Part shown: positions 1-10,649 of the stretch, one piece after another
Numbering within the stretch: position 1 is the stretch's first letter
Layout: the number at the start of each line of letters is the position of its first letter
NCBI GenBank assembly: GCA_028751875.1
Contig: CM054165.1
Span: forward strand, 23,191,670-23,255,669
DNA: 64,000 nucleotides
From: Rapana venosa
Taxonomy: Eukaryota; Mollusca; Gastropoda; Neogastropoda; Muricidae
Reading direction: 5' to 3'
Translations under genes and position numbers: made by a program
Notes under the pieces: generated by a model
Told to the model about the DNA's origin: nothing
Databases searched by the model: none
Seen by the model: the letters and a program-made list of their open reading frames with translations, nothing else

Positions 1-185
1 AGAGAATGTGAATAGTTTATTCAGAGTTTAGGCCATAGCCCCTTTCTGAAGGGAGTTACACATCATCATGAACAACAAAAGCCACAACATATTTCCCAGC
101 TATCCACAGTCAATATCAACCCATATTCTGTTACAACATATAAGTATGCATTTCTAATATTACGATAGCGCAGTATTTACCCTTT
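1..185 (-). other. 3' untranslated end of the LINE
   Basis: Sequence after the ORF2 stop. It ends on the minus strand with TGAATAAACTATTCAC at the window start. The AATAAA may serve as a polyadenylation signal. The true terminus and any tail repeat lie at or just beyond base 1. Confidence 0.5.
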
Positions 186-3100
186 TCAATGCATAATAAC
201 ATACATGGCAAGATTTGTTAAAGTTGTCTCATGTTTTGTCAACAGAAGAACATTTACCCTAAAGTTACAAGGCTCATTATAATATCTTGGTCGAATGAAT
301 TGCATCCTAAGATCGTGTAAGGCTGGACAACAAAACAAGAAATGAATTTTGTCTTCTATTGCACTATGACATAAACGGCATTTCAGTTCATCTTCAGTTC
401 TGTTCTGGTATCTATTTCGGTGACATGCAATATCTGAAACACCAAACCTAAATTTAGTAAGAGCACTTTTAGCATAACAATTTATTTTGATGTCAATATA
501 CATTTCTCTGAAACAAGATGTTTTAAACAGCCTATATTGAGCAAATCTGTCACTGCTATACATATGTTCATGCCAATTTTGCCATCTGCAATCTATAAGC
601 CTTTGTTTGAAACTTTTTAAGAAGGCTGAGATACACTGTACCTTTTGATTATCCCATACAAAAGAAAATCCATATGAATTTAACCCAAGTTTCCTTACCA
701 TTTCTGTCAAATATACAACACTCTATATGCTTTTAAAGGGATTCTACATTCATCCATATGAGTCAATGTTAACAAGTATTTCATACATTTTACGTATGAG
801 TTAATATATATGGGAAATCTCCCAAGCTCTCCATACACAAGGTCATTGGGCGTTCGAAGGTCTACATTTTAAAAAAACCAACGTTTCATAGCATGTAAGT
901 GTACATTTTCAACCACATGGCTTTTTTCAAAAGCCCAGATTTCAGCTCCATACAGCATTATTGGCTGTACCTGAATATGAAATAGTTTACAAAAAAGAGA
1001 AAAATTACAGCAGTTCAATTTATACAGCACACGAAAAATTGCAAAAAACTGTTTTCTTAGCTCTGCTTACTAGATCTTGACATGCAAAGCCAAAACTAAG
1101 TCTAGTTGAAAACCATAGACCAAGGTATTTATATACATTCACTACTTCCACCTTTACATTGCCATATGCCCATTTTTCCTGTTGTGCTGAATAACCACCC
1201 TTACGAAAAACAACTATATTTGTTTTACCCATATTTACCTTTAACTCTAACCTAGATGCAGCTGTACACAAGTTATCAAGTTGTCTTTGTAAACCAGTCA
1301 CTGTTGTCGATAGTAAAATAATATCGTCAGCAAATAATAATATAAATAATTCAATCAGATCAAAAGTAACACCATGTTTACCATTCTGGATGATTTCTAG
1401 AGCTAGCTCATTAATAAACAATGAAAACAATACTGGACTACAAACATCCCCCAGTTTTACTCCATGGGTGCAGTTTAAAACTTCTGAAAAATTTGCTCCC
1501 GATCTTATTCTTGCCCTCTATTCTTGGTACATGCTTTTCAAACAATGACATAATTTACCTGTAATTCCATTGTTTAACAAAATAGGCCATAATAATTTTC
1601 TAGAAACAGAATCAAACGCCTTTTCAAAATCAACAAAGGCTACAGTACATATAATTTTTGATTATTTGTGAATTGTTTCTGGATTGCACTAACAAAGTAA
1701 ACATATGATCAACCGTACTATAACCTTTCTTGACCCAGCTTGGTGTTCTCCAGTAATATCATTTTGATTTATCCATTCTTGTAATCTTTTGTTAATGACA
1801 AAGCTGTACAGTTTACTACTAATGTTACATAATGATATTCCTCTATAGTTGTTGACATTATTAACATCCCCCCTTTTTAAATAATGGCAAATAAAAGACT
1901 CTTTCCAACTTTCAGGATGAATACCTGTGTTAAATAAATAATTGAATAACTTAACTAAAAACTGAACAATGGCTCAATTTGAGATCTTAAATAATTCTCC
2001 AATAAGACCATCAGTGCCTGCAGATTTTTTGTTTTTCAATTTTGTAATAGCTTGTAACACTTCTTCTTTTGAAATTGACCTATTTAATACCTCATCACCT
2101 TCCTCTGTTAAATCATCATTCTGTATATTATTTTCTTCAACATCTTTTTCTAGTACACTTTTAAAATGTTGATACCAATCAGAGATAGAAATGTCGCTCT
2201 GAGGCTGTGACTTCCTATTAGATATTTTACGCACTGATCCCCAAAATAACTGTTGATCATTTACAGAATTTAAGAGTTCAGCATATAAGGCATCATTGTA
2301 GTCTTTTTCTTTCTTTTTATTTAGATTCTTATATTCCCGTCATGCAATACAATACTTAACCCTGTCATCATTCTGTCAAGTTTTTCTAAATCTTCTCAAT
2401 AGCCTCCGCACTTCACGCTTTGCTGTTTTGCATTCATGATCAAACCATCTTCTTGGCTCATTCACTTTTGAAACAGGAATTCTTTTTATCATACATTGAA
2501 CATGTTCTTTAATAATGTCATTAAACCTAAACAGAGCTTCATTAACATCAACATCTATGAGAGCTTCCACACTACACAGACATCCCTGCACATCATTTGA
2601 ATTCAAAGAAGTACAAAATCGTTCATATTCTTTTTTCCAAACATATTTATTAATAAACTGAGTTCTAACTATAACTAGATCATTTGAGCTGGATTTCCAA
2701 TTACTTTGTTTTTCATAACGCATTAAGAGTGGCAAATGATCCGATTCAATTCTGTCTAATACATGAAGAGATGTTTTATCCTTAAAAGCCTCAAATAAAT
2801 TAACAGTTGCTAAAAAGTAGTCATTAACACTATTTCCGATATCAGATATGTATGTGAAACGACCATGATGATCGCCATTACATACTCCATTCAAAATACA
2901 CAAACCAAATACAGTACACAGGCTTAACAACTTTTTCCCATATGGATTTAATGTCTTATCTTCAGAATGTCTTTGAATACTACTGTGAAATTCTTGTTTT
3001 TGCCAACCATGAAGTTCATCATCATCCATAATTTCTGGAAAAATTTCTGCAGTCCTTGCATTTATATTGCCACATATCAAAACATCAACATCCCGGAAAG

Positions 3101-3710
3101 AAAGAAGCATATCCATAAGACATTGTTCCAAAATATCAATCCCATTGTCATATCCATACATACAATAACAGGGTGCATTTTCAGGAGGTATATAACAACA
3201 CAAAAGAACAACATCTTTGCAAACCCCCCAAAAAGGTTTTGTCAATCGAAAACGGCAAAGATTAATTACTGTCACCATTCACATGATTCAGTTCTTGCAC
3301 AAAACCGAATAAAGACTTCTGGACAAGGCAAATTATTCCCCCTTAATATCTTCCTTGTCTTGACAATTTTATTGCAGGCTTTACAAATATTTCATAATCT
3401 TTTAACAAACTTGACTGAAACTTTTACATAAACGTTTCAACAAGACACACAAAATCAAAAGAAGAAATAAATTGTACAAAATCTGGGTCATTCATTTTAG
3501 AAGACAAACCACAAATATTCCAGTGAAGAAAGGATACATTATTTACAACAGCGCTGCGAACTCCAAAACTCAGGTCAGCAGGATTATTGTTCCTAGACTC
3601 ACCACCTCCATTACTGACATTTCCTTCACCCCATTCATACCTGGAGTCACCTGAAGTGTCATGCACCTGCCCACCTGTACCCTCCTCACTCTCCCTTCCT
3701 CCTTCACATT
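186..3710 (-). pseudogene. LINE ORF2: APE endonuclease + reverse transcriptase, multiple frameshifts and stops
   Basis: Pieces of one polyprotein lie in order on the minus strand. 3666-3424 holds the endonuclease start (FLHWNICGLSSKM, then CLVETFM with a stop right after it). 3278-2376 holds the rest of the endonuclease, with YIPPENAPCY, ICGNINAR (compare the GDFNAR block of APE enzymes, with the usual Asp replaced by Asn) and ESDHLPL with the catalytic Asp-His pair. 2234-1974 is the linker into the reverse transcriptase with NKKSAGTDGL. 1430-1020 has the RT catalytic LLFADDIILL, then KVNMGKTNIVVF and YKYLGLWFS. 710-186 is the C-terminus with a CxxC...HFLFCCP Cys/His cluster. The RT palm between about 1970 and 1430 is present only as fragments in shifting frames. 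The protein normally nicks target DNA and reverse transcribes element RNA; this copy cannot. Confidence 0.85.
1323..1334 (-). other. Reverse transcriptase catalytic FADD box
   Basis: The four codons read Phe-Ala-Asp-Asp inside LLFADDIILL. This is the metal-binding YxDD/FADD motif of retroelement reverse transcriptases, and both aspartates are intact. Confidence 0.9.
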
Positions 3711-4394
3711 CATTCTCTTGTTCACCACCACCCTCACCGTCACCATTTTCACCTCATGTCCTCACACTCATCCCTTCTCTCGCCACCTCCCTCACTTTTA
3801 TCTCTTCTCTCACTGTCACCGTCATAGTGTCTTACTGTCACCATCATAGTGTTCATTTTCTCCCTCCCTCTCGCACTCTTCCCCACTCTCTTTGGCACCA
3901 CCTTCCTCCCCCTCATCTCAGACACCCTTATAGATGTTATTCCTCTCTCTACCATGTCCCCCACCCTCACTCTTTCTTCTACTTTTACTTTCATTTTCTC
4001 TCTCTGTTTTAACTGTCACATCAATCGACTGTGTGTGCTGAACAGCTTGGAATCTGGAAGAGCTTACATCACTTTAGTATAAACAGCAAGGCAAAACTTT
4101 ACTTTCAACTCTTGTAACCATTTATTTTTTTGCTGGACTTAGTATAAACTTTATTCTGGTTGCATATCCGATTCCCATTTATATTTGGATTGTTTGCCGA
4201 TGTAATAACACTACACAAACCATGCACGGATTTTACACTCTATCCCATTTCAGCATTAGCACAATTCACCAGTCAACCACCCTTTCGCTCCATTTCTTAG
4301 CACGTGAAACTGTACCGTAGATATTCTGTGCCTGCGGTGACTGTTTTCTTTTTATGCCCTCCACAGTTTCGGGTCCGGACAGATTCTTGCTGCA
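3711..4394 (-). other. Linker between LINE ORF1 and ORF2, purine-rich on the minus strand
   Basis: This stretch is strongly strand-biased (GAGGG, GAAGT and GGTGACAGT repeats on the minus strand). It holds only broken reading frames of Glu/Gly/Arg-rich composition. It may be the degenerate acidic N-terminal part of ORF2 plus the inter-ORF spacer. The plus-strand Ser/Pro/His frames here are compositional artefacts. Confidence 0.5.
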
Positions 4395-5396
4395 GGGCCG
4401 GCCAGACCGTTATTTCAGAGGACACAGCTGATCCCTGTCCTCAGGCCAAACTTCTCTCCCTCTATGACGAGGTGGTCGTACACCATCGACGCCCTTTTGT
4501 CCTGACTTCTGGCTTCTTCAGGTGCAGCACAAGCTTCCTTCGGATTTCTCTTACCCGAAAAGAGAAGTCTTCGCCAATGAAGACCCCACTCCCCTTCAGT
4601 TTCTGCTTTGCCTGAAGAATTTTGCCCTTGTCTTTGAAAAATGTACAGCAGGCAACAATGGGGGCATTGGGCTTAGCACTAAGACGATGCACTCGGTCAA
4701 AAGGAATGCTCTGAGAAAGTTCTAGCTTGTCCGTGAACATTTCTTGCACACGATCCTCACATTCCTGCCAAGTCTCTTTTTCATCTCGAGGGATCCCATG
4801 AATTATATGTTGTTTCTTTTAGATCTTCCCTCTAGATTGTCGCCTTTCTTCTCCAAGAACTCTGTTCTTTCACTTAACTTTTCATTTTCCTTCAGCAGAC
4901 TTTCATTCTCTGTTTTCAAATCTTTCATTTGCTGCTTTATACAGTTAATCTCTCCCTCGAGATTAGAACAGCTAGTTTTTATGTCTTTAATGTCTTCCCT
5001 CGTGTTGCATGTACACTGCAGATCCCCGAGCATAGTCACAATGTCTGTTGAAGCAGGATCAGGTGACAGTGTTGGCGATGTTGCCTTGGGAGGTCTGGAT
5101 TTGTCAGTGCTGTCCGGACAAGAGCTACTTCCAGTGCCGGACAGCGTAGATTGTTGTCCTTCAGTTTTACGGGTGGGTCCTGGATTCAGTTCGACATCTC
5201 CACATTGGTGGATTAAATTTCCGTAGAAAAGTAGAAAGAGGAGCACACCAAGCATGACACCGTGTGCACGGCTCCTCAAGCGTAACACTGCAATTCTCAT
5301 GGCCGATTTGAATTTGGCTCGCTTTGTCATGAAAGAAAGAAATACAGACAAAAAGCGGCCCCAAACAGACCGGAATGCCAGAGCAGAGCAAGGCAT
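4395..5396 (-). pseudogene. LINE ORF1 (nucleic-acid-binding chaperone-like protein), frameshifted
   Basis: The first open segment (5396 to 4803, 197 codons) has a basic N-terminus (residues 24-44), a hydrophobic stretch (about 47-60), a 2A-like motif GDVELNPGP (66-74), a Ser/Pro/Thr-rich linker and a coiled coil rich in Lys/Glu (about 130-185) ending in EGRSKRNN. A frameshift near 4800 moves the reading to a second segment (to 4462) with IIHGIPRD, the DRVHRL motif and the GVFIGEDFS block. These are typical of L1-type ORF1 proteins, with an RRM-like part then a C-terminal domain. A second shift near 4490 gives the closing MVYDHLVIEGEKF block. In active relatives the protein coats element RNA and acts as a nucleic acid chaperone. 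Here at least two frameshifts break it. The start at 5396 is only the first ATG in frame; a Met at residue 33 just before the hydrophobic stretch is equally possible. Confidence 0.75.
5175..5198 (-). other. 2A-like ribosome-skipping motif (DVELNPGP) in LINE ORF1
   Basis: Residues 67-74 of the ORF1 segment read DVELNPGP, an exact match to the known D-x-E-x-N-P-G-P consensus at which ribosomes skip the Gly-Pro bond. Directly upstream are a basic n-region and a hydrophobic run (VMLGVLLFLLFYG), so the released N-terminal piece would resemble a signal peptide. The motif lies in frame with the longest ORF1 segment and is intact, although the element is otherwise broken downstream. Confidence 0.85.
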
Positions 5397-5450
5397 AGTC
5401 CTTCACACAGTCACTGACCAACTTTGGAATTACTACTTTCACTGTATTCA

Positions 5451-6429
5451 GAGAAAACAGGAATCAAAAGGAGAGCCTGTAAAGCATGTCTGTTCAGGGT
5501 CACTCACACCAAAAGCCCCCCATCCCCAGAGAGAGAGAGATTGTGATGTGTGTGTGTGTGTTTCGTTTTCTTGGGTAAGGAGTATGCATTTGCTTAGGGT
5601 TTTGGATTTGTATCTCATTAACTCTGTTTAAAATGGCTAGGTATTTATTGGCTTATTTAATTTTGTTGGAGAGGGAGCGGGGTATATATTTGGTGGCAGT
5701 TTTGTTGTTGTTGCTGTTGTTGTTGTGTTTGCTCCTTGCCTGTGTTGTTGATCAGTGACAGATTACCCACCTAACCAGTTAATCAGGTTTCAAAATCTTC
5801 ATGGCAGATTATCTTTGGCACATATCCTGACGTGTCTCATTACGATTATGATCCTAGAGCCAAACCATCTGATCCAGTTAACCCTGGCACAGGCACTGAA
5901 CAAAGACAGTTACTTTTCTTACGGTGGGACATGGGGGTCAAAACTGAGGAAATTCTGTTGACAAGCTCATGTTAGAAATTGTACCATATATTGAAAGAGC
6001 ATCACTTGTAAAGCCTAAAAATCTATAAATTACTCCTTTTTATGCACTGTTGCCATGGAAACAATCCAAAATGGCTGCTGCCAAAACTAAATTTTTCAAA
6101 CTCCTAAGCCTTTTTATCTATAACAGGCACAAGAAATCTGTTTCTTCAGACATGTTTTACAACCAAATTTCTTTAAATTCACACACGGAAATCTCCATAT
6201 TTGCATCTAGCAATTTTTCATTCTAATAAAACATTATTTTTTGCCCCTTTTACACCCGTGTCTAACCTTAATCAGATGTTTTCTTTATCGTTGTTTGAAG
6301 TTATATGAAAGTCCCAGTGGGAAAAGTCTGATATGGGGGGACTATAACTTAAAAGCTAAGGAAACGGTTCTATCACACTTAACTGTCAGCTGCAAAATAC
6401 ACATCTTCAAACAACTACTCTCACTCACC
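5451..6429. other. No gene seen
   Basis: AT-rich sequence with a short GA and GT microsatellite (5528-5562) and a GTT run (5701-5727). Short open frames show no recognisable motif or codon pattern. Confidence 0.5.
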
Positions 6430-6434
6430 TCACC

Positions 6435-6515
6435 TATCCCATAGTCCCATGGACCGTGGGGGCACCAGTGAAGATTTTGCAACCAGCTTCCTCCATTCTC
6501 CGCGGTTCTCTAACA
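6435..6515 (-). mobile_element. 3' fragment of an RTE-type LINE
   Basis: Matches, in reverse, the last about 65 coding bases of the RTE fragment ending at 28788 (shared GAAGATTTTGCAACCAGCTT-type block and the ATGGTCCATGGGACT-like end). Only the extreme end of the ORF is kept. Confidence 0.6.
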
Positions 6516-6534
6516 GCTACACATTTATATAAAG

Positions 6535-7190
6535 GTTCTACTGGACGAAGAGATTCTAGGTGGATTGGTGGCCTAGAAGTGACTTGCCTGTGTGGAAAGC
6601 CAGAAGTCACAGGTTCAGTTCCCCATTTGAACCCAGACTTTCCTCCATCCTTCACTTGTGGTCAGGATGTTAGCCTTAAGGATGAGACAGTAAACCAAGG
6701 TCCTGTGTGCAGTGTATACTTGTCCTATATGTCAGTTTTTAAATTTTTATTTTATGTTTTTATTTTATTCTTTTATAGCGAGGATAATGGAATAAGCACT
6801 TATGTGCTTTTTTACCTCCAGTCCCGTGTGTATGCGGTTTTGTAAATTCTTTCCTCTGTTCCCACCGGCACACAATAGCCTACTCTTACGAAAAGCGGAA
6901 CAGGATTTAATGTGTGCGCAAGATGTTCTTTTTGTGTGTGTGAACATGAAAGAAAATGTCATGGCAGATAAAAGAAAACTTCATAGCAACAAGAGAGTTA
7001 TTTACAGAAAAATTCTGTAGAAAAAAAGAGGGCGGGGACACTTTTCATAGGGAATCAAATACACAGTTTGCAAAGAGGAGGGGTGGGTGGGAAAAAAAGG
7101 TGGGGGCTTCTTGTATAGTGATACGGGTCTCCTCCGCACAGAGAGCGCTCAGCCCAGATTTCAGATAATGGAGATCTGCTGACTAACAGT
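6535..7190 (+). mobile_element. SINE-L copy interrupted by a nested SINE-A
   Basis: 6535-6725 holds a tRNA-Leu-like head (GGTGGCCTAGAAGTGAC, then a GGTTCAGTTCC B-box relative) and the start of the core (AAGGATGAGACAGTAAACCA). The element resumes at about 6945 with GGCAGATAAAAGAAAACTTC, CAACAAGAGAG, ATTCTGTAGAAAAA and the AGAGCGCTCAGCCCAGATTTC end. The intervening bases are a minus-strand SINE-A. Confidence 0.7.
6728..6944 (-). mobile_element. SINE-A, 5'-truncated, nested in SINE-L
   Basis: Starts with the reversed tail (TTTATTTTATTCTTTTATAG then CGAGGATAATGGAATAAGCA), runs through the GTTCCCACCGGCACAC block, and stops within the core before the tRNA-like head. Confidence 0.8.
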
Positions 7191-7429
7191 GATATTATAT
7201 ACATTACCACGCAATACAGCTCTCTTTTTTTCAACACCTTGTTCAGTGTCACGCATCGGCTGTGTTTTGTTAAATTGTTATTTAACTTTTGAAGCTTTCA
7301 TAGTTGACTGCCAGTGTAAGCAGCAAACTGCTTAAAATGAAAGTCACTCTCTTGTCTGCCTTCCCACTCTTTGCCAGCTCCCTCCGCCCCTTCTTCTGTC
7401 CTCTTCCCCTTTTCGCACTCTATGCATTC

Positions 7430-7630
7430 GTGTACACACACACACACTGACTCACACACGCACTCAACCACGCACACACACACACAAACACTCACTTAAG
7501 TGAACAGACGTAAAATTGAAGACACACTCACACACACACACACACACACGTGCATGCATGCGTGCACACATGCGCGAGCGCATGCACATGTGCACACACA
7601 CGTGAGCGCACGTGCACACTCTCTCCTCTC

Positions 7631-7671
<41 letters not shown>

Positions 7672-8030
7672 CACACACTCTGACTCACACACACACACAC
7701 ACACATTCTCTCTCTCTCTCGCTCTCTCTCTCTCTTTCTGACACATGCAAGCGCACGCACACACACATGCACACACACACGCACACACACACACACATGC
7801 TCACTCACACACACACACTCACAAACACATGCTCACACACACACTCTCACAAACACATACACACATACTCACACACACACATGCTCACTCACACACATAC
7901 ACACACTCGCAAACACATACTCACACACATACTCACACACACACACATGCTCACACACACTCACACACACACACACACACACACACCTCTCTCTCTCTCA
8001 CAAACACACATACACAGTAACACACACACA

Positions 8031-8095
<65 letters not shown>

Positions 8096-8130
8096 GACAC
8101 ATGCACACACACACACACGTACACAGCATT
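7430..8130. repeat. Long compound microsatellite (CA)n / (TC)n
   Basis: About 700 bp of alternating CACA and CTCT tracts, including an uninterrupted TC run at about 8033-8092. All open frames in it (Thr-His, Leu-Ser, Val-Cys and Arg-Glu repeats) are artefacts. Interspersed CATGCA and GCGCAC units make alternating purine-pyrimidine tracts that can adopt Z-form DNA. Confidence 0.95.
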
Positions 8131-8344
8131 TACTAATATCACTAAAAGTGCACAGACGTAAAATTGAAGTCAACAACAACACAGCATTTAGTGAGTTACC
8201 TTGACCTGTCAGTGGTTTGGTAAGTTGACTGAGTCAGTGTGGTGCATTTCTATAGGAAAATAGGATCACTTTGGGTTTTTAATGGCGTTCACCTGTTCTT
8301 CAGAAGCTTACATACAGGGTTTGTGTGTTAGTGGTGTGTGTCTG

Positions 8345-8590
8345 TGTGTTTTTAAGGTGTGTGTGTTAAGGTGTGCAATTTCATTTGAGGTTTCTTCGCA
8401 AATTGGGATATTAGATACAAGGAAAAAAAGGAGGGATGGGGGGATGTGTGTGTTAAAAGTGTGTGTGTGACGCTGTGTGTGTGTGTTTTGGTGTTTGATT
8501 TCATTTGAAGTCTCTTCACAACTTGTGATATTAGACAAAAGGGAAAAAAAAGGGGGGGGGGGGGGGGGGTGGGGGGGAAGGGGTCTGAAT
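8345..8590 (+). repeat. Two diverged units related to the G-rich satellite at 10.65-12.24 kb
   Basis: Two tandem segments read GTGTGTG..., ATTTCATTTGAGG/AAGTCTCTTC, CACAACTTGTGATATTAGA and ACAAGG/AAAGGGAAAAA, then a long G run (8551-8568). The same order occurs in the larger satellite. Confidence 0.6.
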
Positions 8591-8801
8591 CGGAGTGTGG
8601 GGGTGGAAACAAACAGTTTTGAATACCAGTGGACAAGTAAATGAAAATCAACCTACAGTGAAATGTGAATAATGCATAATCTTGAATAGTTCTTAAGTAC
8701 AAATAAACAAACAAACAAAATCCACAATCCTAACAAAATCTAACAAATAAACAATAAAAACCATATTTCTAACAATAATCAACCGCAAAAAAAAAAAAAA
8801 A

Positions 8802-8846
<45 letters not shown>
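8802..8846. repeat. (TA)n microsatellite
   Basis: About 22 uninterrupted TA units next to a 15-base A run. Confidence 0.95.
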
Positions 8847-8848
<2 letters not shown>

Positions 8849-8899
8849 GCTAAAAGAGTGTGTTGTTTTAAGTCCATCGTAATCATAATAAAGAACCAA

Positions 8900-8955
8900 C
8901 TGGAGGGCCAGGGGCCAGCATATTGAGGGCGGCACCCATCTCTCCCTCGCGAGGT
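8900..8955 (-). mobile_element. SINE-5S 3' fragment
   Basis: Keeps only GGGGCCAGCATATTGAGGGC and the CACCCATCTCTCCCTCGC block from the body of the SINE-5S family. Confidence 0.6.
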
Positions 8956-9391
8956 GCAAGGTATACATTGCAAAATCGTGGACGCACACGTATGATTCGC
9001 TTCATTTTCTACGTTATTAACCAAAAATCAAAGACATAGGAGTCACTTCAGAGGACAATGCCATCTACTGACTTGCCCAGTGGCAGCCTTCAGCTGTTCT
9101 TGGAGATCTTGAATTTGGTCAGCTTTCTGGCGAGCAGCAGCGAAGCCATAGGAGCGGCTTTATTGTTTGAACTGCGCACCTTTCACAACAGAACTGTGCA
9201 GGAAAAAAACTACCCAAGGGAAGATTTTCATTTGGGGTATTTCCTTTTGTAACTGTTGATGTCGGGGACATCAGTTTGAGGCTTGGCATCATGGAGGCTT
9301 GTGGTTGTCTCAAGCTTTTCTTTTTCTAGTGCTCCTGCCTTTATTACAACATTTTTTTTTTTATTAACAATTTTTTTTTTGTTGTTTGCAG

Positions 9392-9455
9392 GTCATGGTG
9401 CACTAGAATGTTGAGAGCTGCGTTCCACTGGACTCTTTCTTTTGGTGATTTCAGC
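9392..9455 (+). other. Candidate non-coding exon with strong splice sites
   Basis: A T-rich tract ending TTGTTTGCAG precedes a 64-bp segment, which is followed by GTAAGTATAG, a near-ideal donor. The segment has no long frame (its ATG is followed by stop after two codons). It could be a 5' untranslated exon of the transporter gene that starts coding at 23908, but nothing here ties the two together. Confidence 0.25.
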
Positions 9456-9544
9456 GTAAGTATAGCAGCTTTAGGTCTCTTTCTGTGTGCTCATGTTCAT
9501 TTTCTTGGTTTCTCCTCGTTCCTGTAGCCACATGGGGTAAATGG

Positions 9545-9890
9545 TAAAGGTGTGTTCCCATAACCTATGTGGTTGTAGGGGAGTGAGGCGTTAGAGACCT
9601 CAGCTTCTCCAGGGGCCAGCATATTGAGGGCGGCGCCCGTCTCCTCTCCCTCGCTGCTTTACCTTCCCTGACCCTAAAGAGGCAGGTACCCATTTACAGC
9701 TGGGTGAACTGGGGGAACTGTACTGAAGCCAAGGCGCGTAAACAGTCACCCATCCAATTGGTAACCATGCTCGACGCTGCTTAACATTGGCTGGTGGAAA
9801 GTGAGTTCTCTGACCGCTGATCTGTGTTTTGCCTTTCATGGGATGATTAAAGTGTTTTTGACTTGACTTGACTCGACTATCCCATCCCCA
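9545..9890 (-). mobile_element. SINE-5S with a short insertion in its head
   Basis: Complete from the GGTAAAGGTGT tail to the reversed head CTATCCCATCCCC. Between CTGAT and CTATCCC a foreign segment of about 50 bp intrudes. It contains GGGATGATTAAAGTGTTTTT and TTGACTTGACTTGAC, a module also found at 18875-18915. Confidence 0.75.
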
Positions 9891-10435
9891 ATTGCCACAA
9901 GGGGCAGTGACAATAAATTGGTCAAAACCGCACATCGTTCCTGTGTCTCTGTTGACAAACTTCTGAAGGGTCTTTTCTAGAGAAAGAACTCGGATCATTG
10001 AGGGTCAGAATGATAGATTTCAAATCACCGACCATTTCATACATTCTTTTCATTCATCCCTTCATTTATCTCTTTCATTATCTCTTCTGCCATGCTGTTC
10101 TTTGGCACTTTCACAAACGGTACTGTACCAGTCTGGCCTTGGTCTAACTCTTGATGGGTAGGCTAACAACACCAGCTGCCTCAGAACTTGGGTTTTGTTG
10201 CCTCTGGTTTTCTTTGGCTTCATTTTGCTGCTGCTTAGTTCCGAAGCTGAATCTTTACACTGCTTCTGGAGCCAGTGATGATTTTGCAAAAACTTAGCAG
10301 TTGAACAGCAGTCTATAGCTTCTTGATGATGATGATGTGTGTGTGGGGGGTGTGGAGGGAGATGAGCGCGCGTGCATTTGTGTGTGCATGCGTGTGTATG
10401 TTGTGTGGCATGTTTTTTTATTATTTTTTTTATTT

Positions 10436-10585
10436 TATTCTTTAATATCGAGGATAATGGAATAAGCATTTATGTGCTTTTTTACATCCAATCCCCATGT
10501 GTATGCGGATTTGTGAATTCTGTCATCTGTTCCCACCGGCACATGATGGCCTACTCTTACGAAAAGCGGAATAGGATTAAACGTG
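10436..10585 (-). mobile_element. SINE-A, 5'-truncated
   Basis: Reversed tail 1 (TCGAGGATAATGGAATAAGC) through the GAAAAGCGGAATAGGATTAAAC block, then lost in a GT-rich tract. A GT/CATG-rich microsatellite surrounds it (10340-10640). Confidence 0.8.
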
Positions 10586-10649
10586 TGTGTTTGTGTGCAC
10601 ATGCGTGTGTGTGTTTGTGTTCAGTTTAAGTTCTTTCCACTATATATAT

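Larger units (their letters stand above)
1..5450 (-). mobile_element. Decayed APE-type non-LTR retrotransposon (LINE) with 2A-bearing ORF1
   Basis: Reading the minus strand from about 5450 to 1, the order is ORF1, a purine-rich linker, ORF2 (endonuclease, reverse transcriptase, C-terminal Cys/His motif) and a 3' untranslated end. The last bases on the minus strand read TGAATAAACTATTC close to the window edge, which looks like a LINE 3' terminus, so the element is probably nearly full length. Both ORFs carry frameshifts and stops, so this copy is dead. The clade is not certain: an APE endonuclease plus a 2A-bearing ORF1 fits CR1-like elements, where this arrangement is known from marine invertebrates. 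The 5' boundary and target duplication were not found. Confidence 0.85.

Noticed and set aside
3587..4082. Plus-strand Ser/Pro/His-rich proteins
   Set aside because: Complement of the purine-rich linker of the minus-strand LINE.
7500..8204. Frames of Thr-His, Leu-Ser or Arg-Glu repeats, also near 12400-12730 and 37270-37650
   Set aside because: Direct translations of CA and TC microsatellites; no unique coding sequence.
9030..10330. Minus-strand coding-like pieces (for example KADQIQDLQEQLKAATGQ near 9065-9145)
   Set aside because: Pieces lie in different frames with stops between, lack convincing shared splice sites and are cut by a SINE. They may be an old gene or retrocopy remnant, but not supportable.
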